This document shows positions 1 through 4,377 of a DNA stretch of 6,438 nt, one piece after another. The notes under the pieces were generated by a model. It searched no databases. It was given only the letters and a program-made list of their open reading frames with translations, and was not told the origin of the DNA. This stretch comes from an uncultured Gemmatimonadaceae bacterium (GTDB lineage: Bacteria > Gemmatimonadota > Gemmatimonadetes > Gemmatimonadales > Gemmatimonadaceae): NCBI GenBank assembly GCA_955652635.1, contig CATPBN010000327.1, forward strand, positions 1 to 6,438, in the 5' to 3' direction. Made by a program: the position numbers and the translations under genes. The number at the start of each line of letters is the position of its first letter. Within the stretch, counting starts at the first letter, position 1.

Positions 1-1
1 C

Positions 2-292
2 GCGGAGCACTGGGCGCTGCTACTGCTCGTCGTCGCTTTCTTTGTGTTGATCTACGAGCACACCATAAAAATAAAAAAAAAAAACATCGCCGGCAGGTTT
101 CCGGACACTTACCACGCGTATGCGGCGAACGTGCCGGCCTTTGTTCCGAGGCCGACACCGTGGAAGGCTACACATCCAGACTCCGACGAAGGTGGGTTCA
201 GCCTCGAGCTCTACATGAAGCACGGCGAGTGGAAGGCGGGTCTTACCTTTCTTCTTGTTATGGCCTGGCTCATCTATAGAACCGTGACCTGA
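2..292 (+). CDS. Isoprenylcysteine/phospholipid methyltransferase-like membrane protein, C-terminal part
   Basis: The reading frame is open from the left edge, so the start lies outside the window and only about 96 residues are visible. They begin with a hydrophobic helix (HWALLLLVVAFFVLIY), then a cytosolic stretch with RF-x3-Y-x2-Y-x3-VPAFVPR, and end with a second hydrophobic helix (WKAGLTFLLVMAWLIY). The F-x3-Y-x2-Y-x3-VP-x-F-x-P pattern is typical of the C-terminus of ICMT/PEMT-type integral membrane methyltransferases, which transfer a methyl group from S-adenosylmethionine to a lipid or prenyl-cysteine substrate. The substrate cannot be inferred here. A distal membrane segment after the VP-x-F motif seems to be an extension beyond the minimal family core. 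Oddity: a run of 12 A (73-84) encodes KKKN where relatives usually carry an acidic pair, so the protein may be altered or the read wrong. The internal GTG at 44 is not the true start. The family call is from motif memory and fairly sure; the activity is uncertain. Confidence 0.66.
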   Translation, partial: AEHWALLLLVVAFFVLIYEHTIKIKKKNIAGRFPDTYHAYAANVPAFVPRPTPWKATHPDSDEGGFSLELYMKHGEWKAGLTFLLVMAWLIYRTVT

Positions 293-423
293 ATCTGAAC
301 CCGGGCGTCACATACCTGCCGGCGCGATCGACTTGAATCCGCGCTCGTAAGTTGTTGTCGCTGTTGCGGAAACGCTCGGTTTGGCGGTAAATTGGTGGCA
401 CTGACTGTGGTTCCCAATGCATG

Positions 424-449
424 GGGATCCCGCGCGACTCGCGGGTCCC
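424..449 (+). promoter_or_regulatory. GC-rich hairpin in the rng leader
   Basis: GGGA (424-427) and CCCGCG (429-434) pair with CGCGGG (440-445) and TCCC (446-449), giving ten base pairs with one bulged T and a five-base loop CGACT. No T run follows, so it is not an intrinsic terminator. Its place in the probable 5' untranslated region of an RNase E/G gene suggests an mRNA structure that could affect stability or self-cleavage. That role is inferred by analogy with the E. coli rne leader. Confidence 0.4.
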
Positions 450-499
450 GAAAACATGGAGCGGGAGCGCCGAAGGTGAAGTACACAGGTAATTCATAA

Positions 500-533
500 C
501 GCGGCCCTGTAGCACGACCGCGCGGACTTTTTT
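500..533 (+). terminator. Possible weak terminator or attenuator before rng
   Basis: CGCGG (500-504) can pair with CCGCG (518-522) around a 13-base loop, and six consecutive T follow at 528-533 after a five-base gap. The stem is short and the gap is not ideal, so this is a weak candidate. It could end transcription from the upstream methyltransferase gene, or act as an attenuator in the rng leader. A chance T run is also possible. Confidence 0.25.
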
Positions 534-589
534 GGACCGTCCTCTGCTTTGCTCGTCGAGTCGCCGAGCATAGGGATGAGACGGCGACA

Positions 590-2173
590 ATGAAAAGAGA
601 AATCCTCATCAACGCGGCTCCGCGTGAAACGCGGATCGCGATTCTGGAGGACGGGAAGCTCGTTGAGCTTCTCGCGGACCGTCCAGACAACCGACGCATG
701 GTCGGAGACATTTATCTTGGCCGCGTCGATGCCGTACTCCCCGGCATCCAGGCCGCATTCGTCGACATAGGCACCGAGAAGAGTGCCTTCCTCCACGCCT
801 CCGATCTTGTTCGTCAGTCCGCCGATGAAGCGGAAGACGACGACGACGATGACGACGAGGGTGACGAGCCGACCGAAAAGAAGAATGGCAACGGCAATGG
901 CAATAACGGCAACGGGCGACGCGCCAAGGCCCCGCCCATTCAGGAGGCGCTCAAGCGCGGACAGGAGATTCTCGTTCAGATCTCCAAGGAGCCGATCTCC
1001 ACCAAGGGTCCCCGCGTAACCGCGCAGATATCTCTGGCCGGGCGCTTCCTGGTCTACATCCCCGATTCTTCCAAGGTCGGCGTCAGCAGAAAAATCGGAT
1101 CCTCCGCCGAACGCGGCCGCCTCAAGGAACAGGTCCAGAACATTCTGCCAGAGAAGTCAGGCGGCGTGATCGTTCGGACCGTCAGCGAAGACGTGACGCC
1201 AGAGATGCTCCAGCGCGAGCTGAACAGTCTCATGGCGCAATGGAAGAAGATCAAAAGGAAGATGCACTTCCAGAAGGCGCCGTCGGTGGTCAATCGCGAG
1301 AGCGGTCTCACCCGTGGGCTCGTGCGCGACATTTTCAGCGACAAGGTGGACAGCCTGACGGTGGACTCGAAGCAGGTCTACAACGAGATCGTCGGGTACC
1401 TGAAAGACATCGCGCCGGATCTCATTGCGCGCGTCAAGCTGCACGAAGCTCAGGTTCCCCTGTTCGACACCGCGGGAATCGAGTCTGAGATCCGCGACAT
1501 CTTCAAGCGTCGCTGCGACCTGCCTTCGGGCGGCTACCTGATCATCGAGCCGACGGAAGCCCTGGTCTCCATCGATGTGAACTCGGGGCGCTACACGGGA
1601 AAGAAGGACCCGGAGAAAACCGTTCTCCGAACGAATATGGAGGCCGCGCAGGAAGTGGCTCGTCAGCTACGTCTGCGCGATGTGGGCGGCATCATCGTCT
1701 GTGATTTCATCGACATGGAGACCAAGGCAAACCGGGAACGGGTGCTCCAGGAGCTGAGACAGCACCTCTCGCGCGATCGCTCCCGCACCAAGGCGTTTGC
1801 CGTGAGCGACCTCGGACTGATCGAAATGACGCGTCAGCGAGTTCGGCAGAGCCACTACCAGTCCTCGACAGAAGCCTGCCCCACCTGTAACGGAACTGGA
1901 CGAGTGCTGACACCCGAGACGATCGTCCGTCGCATGGAGCGCTCAGTAAAGCGCATGGCGGTCGAGGGCCGCCGCGACAACCTTCTCATCAAGCTGCACC
2001 CGGATGTCGCGATGTACGTTCTCGAGCAGGAGCGCGATCTGGCGCAGAAGCTACAGAAGGCGGCGAACTTTTCGCTCGAGTTCCGGGACGATCCGCTGCT
2101 CAAGCCCGATGAGTTCAAGCTCGTGGTCAAGGCGCAGGGCAGGGACGTGACCCAGCAGTACGCGATCGCTTAA
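590..2173 (+). CDS. rng: Ribonuclease G (Rne/Rng family endoribonuclease)
   Basis: This 527-residue protein is a single-strand-specific endoribonuclease that cuts AU-rich sites in mRNA and rRNA precursors in the cytoplasm. The N-terminal part carries an S1 RNA-binding domain (about 36-150: GDIYLGRVDAVLPGIQAAFVDIG, resuming at IQEALKRGQEILVQ). R196-T197 fits the 5'-monophosphate sensor. Catalytic Mg2+ ligands are D329 in SIDVNSG and D372 in CDFIDM, 43 residues apart as D303 and D346 are in E. coli RNase E. C430 and C433 in CPTCNGTG form the zinc link that joins subunits. The protein stops soon after the small domain and lacks a long C-terminal degradosome scaffold, so RNase G fits better than RNase E. 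Residues 79-109 form an acidic (seven Asp) then Asn/Gly-rich low-complexity insert within the S1 domain. The ATG at 590 is chosen because the protein then starts with the family-typical MKREILIN. The gene normally neighbours rplU-rpmA, from which it is separated here by a toxin-antitoxin pair. Confidence 0.96.
   Translation: MKREILINAAPRETRIAILEDGKLVELLADRPDNRRMVGDIYLGRVDAVLPGIQAAFVDIGTEKSAFLHASDLVRQSADEAEDDDDDDDEGDEPTEKKNGNGNGNNGNGRRAKAPPIQEALKRGQEILVQISKEPISTKGPRVTAQISLAGRFLVYIPDSSKVGVSRKIGSSAERGRLKEQVQNILPEKSGGVIVRTVSEDVTPEMLQRELNSLMAQWKKIKRKMHFQKAPSVVNRESGLTRGLVRDIFSDKVDSLTVDSKQVYNEIVGYLKDIAPDLIARVKLHEAQVPLFDTAGIESEIRDIFKRRCDLPSGGYLIIEPTEALVSIDVNSGRYTGKKDPEKTVLRTNMEAAQEVARQLRLRDVGGIIVCDFIDMETKANRERVLQELRQHLSRDRSRTKAFAVSDLGLIEMTRQRVRQSHYQSSTEACPTCNGTGRVLTPETIVRRMERSVKRMAVEGRRDNLLIKLHPDVAMYVLEQERDLAQKLQKAANFSLEFRDDPLLKPDEFKLVVKAQGRDVTQQYAIA
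836..916 (+). repeat. Low-complexity GAC and AAY-GGC codon repeats inside rng
   Basis: Codons 83-89 are seven Asp codons (mostly GAC), and codons 99-109 alternate Asn and Gly. Together they encode the acidic and Asn/Gly-rich loop that interrupts the S1 domain. Tandem triplets and hexamers like these are prone to length change, so the loop is expected to vary between close relatives. All copies stay in frame here. Confidence 0.75.
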
Positions 2174-2174
2174 G

Positions 2175-2184
2175 AACGGCTAAA
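2175..2184 (+). repeat. Left copy of 10-base direct repeat AACGGCTAAA
   Basis: AACGGCTAAA begins one base after the rng stop codon and recurs exactly at 3155-3164, just before rplU. The two copies bracket the toxin-antitoxin block. This could be a target duplication or recombination scar left by insertion, or a shared regulatory word. Ten-base repeats also arise by chance in a window of this size. Confidence 0.35.
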
Positions 2185-2261
2185 GGTAGTGTGCGTGTTT
2201 AGATCGTGACACAGTGATCCATTGTTGGATACGCGAGTGACCTATTTACATCGCGTAAACG

Positions 2262-2292
2262 AGAAACCCGGGCAAACTTTGCACGGGTTTCT
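2262..2292. terminator. Hairpin terminator between rng and the toxin gene
   Basis: AGAAACCCG (2262-2270) pairs with CGGGTTTCT (2284-2292). After a single G:A mismatch, GCAA (2272-2275) pairs with TTGC (2279-2282) around the loop ACT. It lies two bases beyond the toxin stop codon on the minus strand and 88 bases beyond rng on the plus strand, between converging genes. On the plus strand it is followed by ATTTAC and on the minus strand by CGTTTAC, so the U tract is weak on both sides. A shared bidirectional terminator is the likely role. Confidence 0.6.
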
Positions 2293-2294
2293 AT

Positions 2295-2684
2295 TTACAG
2301 TTCTTCATCGGCTTCGAAAGCTATGTCTAGGTGCTCCAGCAGCCGATTCTCTATTTGACGGCGGTACGCCTCGTCGTCGAGTCTGCTTATTCGCTTTAGC
2401 AGCCGCATCTTTGAGATTGACCGGATCTGTTGCGGCATGACGATGCTGTCGTAGTCCGTTCCGAGCACCTTCTTAGGTATCTCGACCTCGAAAGGATAAA
2501 CCCTTCGCTTCTTGCTCTCGATCTTTGTGAGCGATACGACGGTGATAACATTTAGGGTAGCATTAACCCCGTCATTCGAAATGACGATAACGGGACGTTT
2601 TTCGCCGCCCTGTTCGCTCCCCACGCTTGGATCAAGGTCGGCCAAATAGATGTCCCACCGCCGAACGGCTCCGGAGTAGGGCAC
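2295..2684 (-). CDS. mazF: MazF/PemK-family type II toxin (endoribonuclease)
   Basis: This 129-residue protein has the MazF/PemK signature: a WDIYLADLDPSVGSEQGGEKRPVIVISND start, then TVVSLTKI and a strand ending VEIP. R30 and T53 lie 23 residues apart, as do the catalytic R25 and T48 of B. subtilis MazF, so the active site appears intact. Such toxins cut mRNA at short specific sequences and halt growth when the antitoxin is degraded. The tail after residue 90 (a helix with many Arg and Glu, ending FEADEEL) is somewhat longer than in short family members. The start is GTG at 2684, two bases after the antitoxin TGA, with only a weak ribosome site, so translation is probably coupled to the antitoxin. 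No alternative start precedes the conserved WDIYLADLDP. The sequence recognised cannot be read from the protein. Confidence 0.92.
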   Translation of the reverse strand: MPYSGAVRRWDIYLADLDPSVGSEQGGEKRPVIVISNDGVNATLNVITVVSLTKIESKKRRVYPFEVEIPKKVLGTDYDSIVMPQQIRSISKMRLLKRISRLDDEAYRRQIENRLLEHLDIAFEADEEL

Positions 2685-2686
2685 TA

Positions 2687-3004
2687 TCAGCCGGCGAATC
2701 CGTCCCGAAGAGTATTGTCGAACGCACGCATATCTGCGTTCACGTCTGCGATGAAAGCGGGATCGTTGGCGGCTTCCTCGTATGCGGCGTAAATCTTTGT
2801 CCGGCGCCGTTCGCGTAACCCTGCTCGAACAGCGTTTTCCACGAACACACTAGTACTCGGAACTTCGCCGATGCTAACAAGAGCCTTGATTGCATCCACA
2901 ACCGACTCGCTCAATTGAACCGTGAGCTTTTTAAGTGGGTGGGCGGCGGAAGACCGCCTACGTCGAATCGGGGCGTGAACCGCTGGAAAGGCGCCCGTAT
3001 TCAT
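2687..3004 (-). CDS. Ribbon-helix-helix antitoxin of the MazF module
   Basis: This 105-residue protein is encoded directly upstream of the toxin. Residues about 26-66 (KKLTVQLSESV..., then a short turn and TSVFVENAVRAGLRERRR) fit a ribbon-helix-helix DNA-binding fold: a beta strand LTVQL followed by two helices. The C-terminal part (70-105: IYAAYEEAANDPAFIADVNADMRAFDNTL) is acidic and probably wraps the toxin. RHH antitoxins pair with MazF-type toxins in Bacillus and mycobacteria, so the combination is familiar. The N-terminus carries about 24 extra residues with an RRRR cluster before the strand, longer than many RHH antitoxins. The ATG at 3004 is supported by a perfect AGGAGG (3009-3014) four bases upstream, much stronger than the toxin's site, consistent with antitoxin excess. 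The toxin-antitoxin complex probably represses its own promoter. Confidence 0.87.
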   Translation of the reverse strand: MNTGAFPAVHAPIRRRRSSAAHPLKKLTVQLSESVVDAIKALVSIGEVPSTSVFVENAVRAGLRERRRTKIYAAYEEAANDPAFIADVNADMRAFDNTLRDGFAG

Positions 3005-3008
3005 GAAA

Positions 3009-3014
3009 CCTCCT
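3009..3014 (-). promoter_or_regulatory. Strong Shine-Dalgarno site for the antitoxin
   Basis: On the minus strand AGGAGG is followed by TTTC and the ATG at 3004. It fixes the antitoxin start and contrasts with the poor site before the toxin GTG. Confidence 0.8.
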
Positions 3015-3035
3015 AAGCCTGAGAAACGTTCAATT

Positions 3036-3053
3036 CTGGCAACTTATTACCAG
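3036..3053. promoter_or_regulatory. Candidate antitoxin operator (CTGGYAA inverted repeat)
   Basis: CTGGCAA (3036-3042) and TTACCAG (3047-3053) form a seven-base inverted repeat with one mismatch and a four-base centre CTTA. It overlaps the proposed -10 element of the antitoxin promoter, where an autorepressor would bind. A third copy, CTGGTAA, lies at 3118-3124, and the nine bases AACTGGTAA (3116-3124) are the exact reverse complement of 3047-3055. Operator function is inferred from position and symmetry. Confidence 0.45.
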
Positions 3054-3069
3054 TTTAGGCAGGCGTCAA
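3041..3069 (-). promoter_or_regulatory. Candidate promoter of the toxin-antitoxin operon
   Basis: Reading the minus strand, TTGACG (3069-3064) is a five-of-six match to a sigma-70 -35 box. Seventeen bases downstream lies TAAGTT (3046-3041), a poor -10 match; TAATAA overlaps nearby at a shorter spacing. Transcription would start some 30 bases before the antitoxin ATG. The -35 is convincing and the -10 is not. Confidence 0.35.
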
Positions 3070-3144
3070 GTATGGCGATAAGCCCTGCCTTAATCGTGTA
3101 CTAACAAGACACCCCAACTGGTAAAAGGTTACCCCTTTCTTATG

Positions 3145-3160
3145 GCCGTTGACAAACGGC
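3145..3160. repeat. Perfect small hairpin upstream of rplU
   Basis: GCCGTT (3145-3150) and AACGGC (3155-3160) are perfectly complementary around the loop GACA. The right arm is part of the 10-base repeat AACGGCTAAA also found after rng. No T run follows, so it is not a terminator. It contains TTGACA (3149-3154), an exact -35 consensus, but no suitable -10 sits 16-18 bases downstream. Confidence 0.45.
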
Positions 3161-3164
3161 TAAA
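3155..3164 (+). repeat. Right copy of 10-base direct repeat AACGGCTAAA
   Basis: This is an exact second copy of the bases at 2175-2184, 75 bases before rplU. With the left copy it brackets the toxin-antitoxin block and the intergenic sequence around it. Confidence 0.35.
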
Positions 3165-3171
3165 CCACTAG

Positions 3172-3200
3172 TTGACCTGGGCGATGGCGCCGTTTAACTT
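3172..3200 (+). promoter_or_regulatory. Candidate promoter for rplU-rpmA
   Basis: TTGACC (3172-3177) is a five-of-six -35 match, and TAACTT (3195-3200) is a weak -10 at 17-base spacing. Transcription would begin near 3207 and leave a leader of roughly 30 bases before the rplU ATG. A promoter is needed here because the toxin-antitoxin block and its hairpin separate rplU from rng. The exact elements are uncertain. Confidence 0.35.
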
Positions 3201-3238
3201 TTGAGGCTGCATCGTACCACCTAACAGCAACAATCTCT

Positions 3239-3583
3239 ATGACTTACGCGATCATTAGAACGGGCGGGAAACAGTACCGCGCCGAAGCTGGTAAAACGAT
3301 CAGAATTCCGACTCTGCCGGGCGAGGCCGGAGCCAAGATCACGTTCGACGACGTTATCCTCGGCTCCGACGGCGACAAGACGCACGTTGGTGCGCCAGGG
3401 CTCAAGGGCGCTCACGTCACGGCCGAGATCGTCAAGCAGGGAAAGGGCGACAAGATCGTCGTCTTCAAGATGAAGCGCCGCAAGAACTACGCAAAAAAGC
3501 AGGGCCATCGGCAGAAGTTCACCGAGGTCCGCATCAAGGATATCGCCTTCGGCAAGAAGAGCGGGGGCGGGGGAGAGAAGTAA
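3239..3583 (+). CDS. rplU: 50S ribosomal protein L21
   Basis: This 114-residue protein of the large ribosomal subunit binds 23S rRNA and supports assembly. It starts with the hallmark YAIIRTGGKQYRAEAGKTIRIP and carries the L21 signature KRRKNYAKKQGHRQKFTEVRI (residues about 79-99), which fits the family closely. The length is slightly above the usual 100-105 residues because of a Lys/Gly-rich tail (GKKSGGGGEK). The DNA for that tail supplies the GGGGGAGAG ribosome site of rpmA. The ATG at 3239 is the only sensible start, yet the bases before it (CAGCAACAATCTCT) contain no Shine-Dalgarno-like sequence, which is unusual for a ribosomal protein gene. The stop overlaps the rpmA start by one base (TAATG), so the pair is translationally coupled. 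Confidence 0.98.
   Translation: MTYAIIRTGGKQYRAEAGKTIRIPTLPGEAGAKITFDDVILGSDGDKTHVGAPGLKGAHVTAEIVKQGKGDKIVVFKMKRRKNYAKKQGHRQKFTEVRIKDIAFGKKSGGGGEK
3569..3577 (+). promoter_or_regulatory. Ribosome-binding site of rpmA inside the rplU tail
   Basis: GGGGGAGAG lies five bases before the rpmA ATG at 3583 and encodes part of the Gly-rich end of L21. It supports the MAHKKG start and direct reinitiation at TAATG. Confidence 0.65.
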
Positions 3584-3852
3584 TGGCACATAAGAAAGGC
3601 GTAGGCTCATCGCGCAACGGGCGCGACAGCAATCCGCAGTACCGGGGCGTGAAGAAGTTCGGCGGCGAGAAGGTGGTTGCCGGCAACATCATCGTCCGCC
3701 AATGCGGGACCAAGTGGCACCCCGGCCGCAACGTCGGCCTCGGGACCGATTTCACGATCTACTCCCTGATCGACGGTGTCGTCAAGTTCGAGCACAAGAG
3801 CAAGACGCGCTACAAGGTGAGCGTTTACCCGGCCGCCGAAACGGCGGCGTAA
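3583..3852 (+). CDS. rpmA: 50S ribosomal protein L27
   Basis: This 89-residue protein of the large subunit has a flexible N-terminus that reaches toward the peptidyl-transferase centre. MAHKKGVGSSRNGRDSNPQYRGVKKFGGE and the central GNIIVRQCGTKWHPGRNVGLG are diagnostic, and the length is normal. The protein begins directly with MAHKKG, without the cleavable N-terminal extension known from Firmicutes L27, which argues against that phylum. A Cys stands in RQCGTKWHPG, where Arg or another residue is more familiar; this is probably lineage variation. It overlaps rplU by one base and is followed 20 bases later by an intrinsic terminator, so rplU-rpmA appears to be a two-gene transcript. Confidence 0.98.
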   Translation: MAHKKGVGSSRNGRDSNPQYRGVKKFGGEKVVAGNIIVRQCGTKWHPGRNVGLGTDFTIYSLIDGVVKFEHKSKTRYKVSVYPAAETAA

Positions 3853-3872
3853 TCGGAACCGACTGAACGAAG

Positions 3873-3893
3873 AGCCCCGAGTGGGGCTTTTTG
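3873..3893 (+). terminator. Intrinsic terminator after rpmA
   Basis: AGCCCC (3873-3878) pairs with GGGGCT (3883-3888) around the loop GAGT, followed by a run of five T (3888-3892). It is a compact, strong rho-independent terminator ending the rplU-rpmA transcript. Confidence 0.9.
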
Positions 3894-3918
3894 TTGCGAA
3901 ACAACGGGCTGTGAATTT

Positions 3919-3948
3919 GCGTAAGATTAGAGAGGCTACCTCTTACGC
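3919..3948 (+). promoter_or_regulatory. Hairpin just upstream of the small helical protein
   Basis: GCGTAAG (3919-3925) and CTTACGC (3942-3948) are perfectly complementary. Inside, AGG (3933-3935) pairs with CCT (3939-3941), leaving a seven-base bulge on the left arm. The structure ends nine bases before the ATG at 3958, so it either covers the ribosome-binding area or forms an operator at the promoter. TAAGAT (3922-3927) could be a -10 box but has no good -35 partner. Confidence 0.4.
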
Positions 3949-3957
3949 GAGATAACG

Positions 3958-4290
3958 ATGCCATTACTCGATAGACTGAAACAGGAGCTCGACCGCGCCG
4001 GAAAGGCTGCACAGGACGCCTTTGACGACGGTAAGACGCGACTCGAAGCGTTTCGCACTCGACAACTTGCCGACAAGGCAGCGCAATCGCTCGGCTACGC
4101 GGTCTATCGCGCCAAAATGAGCGGACGGGACCTGGACGCCGCGACCTTCGACCGCTTGAGCGCGACACTCGAGACCCACGACACCGAGGCGGCGCGACTC
4201 GAAGCGGAAATCGAGCTGAGACGCCAGCAGTCGGCGGCTTCGCGCGCATCGTCCTCCCCGAGCGAGGACTCTCCGACTTCGGCGAGCTAG
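3958..4290 (+). CDS. Small helical protein of unknown function
   Basis: This 110-residue soluble protein matches no characterised family I recognise. Residues 1-52 (MPLLDRLKQELDRAGKAAQDAF..., RLEAFRTRQLADKAAQSLGYAVYRAK) and 57-92 (RDLDAATFDRLSATLETHDTEAARLEAEIELRRQ) are rich in Leu, Ala and charged residues with heptad-like spacing, so two amphipathic or coiled-coil helices joined by a short turn are likely. The tail (92-110) is Ser-rich and probably disordered. There is no signal peptide, membrane segment or Cys/His metal site. The ATG at 3958 is chosen because the amphipathic helix starts there, although only a weak GAGAT precedes it. The gene stands alone between two terminators, so it is its own transcription unit. 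I recall similar short proteins near L27 in related genomes, but cannot verify this. The three-base pattern and flanking signals support a real gene. Confidence 0.75.
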   Translation: MPLLDRLKQELDRAGKAAQDAFDDGKTRLEAFRTRQLADKAAQSLGYAVYRAKMSGRDLDAATFDRLSATLETHDTEAARLEAEIELRRQQSAASRASSSPSEDSPTSAS

Positions 4291-4326
4291 GGAACCGATC
4301 AGCCAGCCCCGAGTGAACGTCGAAAG

Positions 4327-4357
4327 AAAAGGCTCCCGGAATCCGGGAGCCTTTTTT
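4327..4357. terminator. Bidirectional terminator between convergent genes
   Basis: AAAAGGCTCCCGG (4327-4339) is perfectly complementary to CCGGGAGCCTTTT (4343-4355) around the loop AAT, with six T at 4352-4357. On the minus strand the stem is followed by TTTT, C, TTT. It ends the small-protein transcript from the left and can end the amidohydrolase operon, whose stop lies 20 bases away on the right. Confidence 0.93.
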
Positions 4358-4377
4358 AATTCGTAGATCTCGCGCGC

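Larger units (their letters stand above)
293..589. other. Intergenic leader region upstream of the RNase G gene
   Basis: This 297-base stretch has no credible gene. The minus-strand open frames crossing it are Arg/Ser-rich, run into the RNase gene and resemble no family. It holds a GC-rich hairpin (424-449) and a weaker hairpin followed by six T (500-533). I see no convincing promoter: TAAATT at 388-393 with TTGCGG 18 bases upstream is a poor match to the sigma-70 consensus. The purine-rich stretch AGGGATGAG (572-580) is the best ribosome-binding candidate for the ATG at 590, although its spacing is long. Confidence 0.5.

Noticed and set aside
274..711. A 145-residue minus-strand open frame across the rng leader and start
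   Set aside because: It overlaps the certain RNase G start, is Ser/Arg-rich with no recognisable fold, and has no ribosome site; judged a shadow.
836..916. Triplet/hexamer repeats considered as a CRISPR-like or regulatory repeat array
   Set aside because: They are in-frame codon repeats encoding Asp and Asn-Gly within rng, with no spacers.
2222..2440. A 72-residue plus-strand open frame after rng
   Set aside because: It runs through the hairpin at 2262-2292 and antisense into the toxin gene, and the protein shows no family features.
3149..3154. Consensus TTGACA considered as the rplU -35 box
   Set aside because: No -10-like hexamer lies 16-18 bases downstream; TTGACC at 3172 with TAACTT at 3195 fits slightly better.
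3145..3160. Hairpin GCCGTT-GACA-AACGGC considered as a terminator
   Set aside because: No T run follows on either strand, so only a repeat or leader structure can be supported.
3005..3238. Considered whether the antitoxin-rplU spacer hides a tRNA, small RNA or a second small gene
   Set aside because: No cloverleaf, no credible open frame with a ribosome site; only short inverted repeats and promoter-like hexamers are visible.
3782..4249. A 155-residue minus-strand open frame antisense to rpmA's end and the small helical protein
   Set aside because: It would cross a strong terminator and is Arg/Pro/Ser-rich with no family features.
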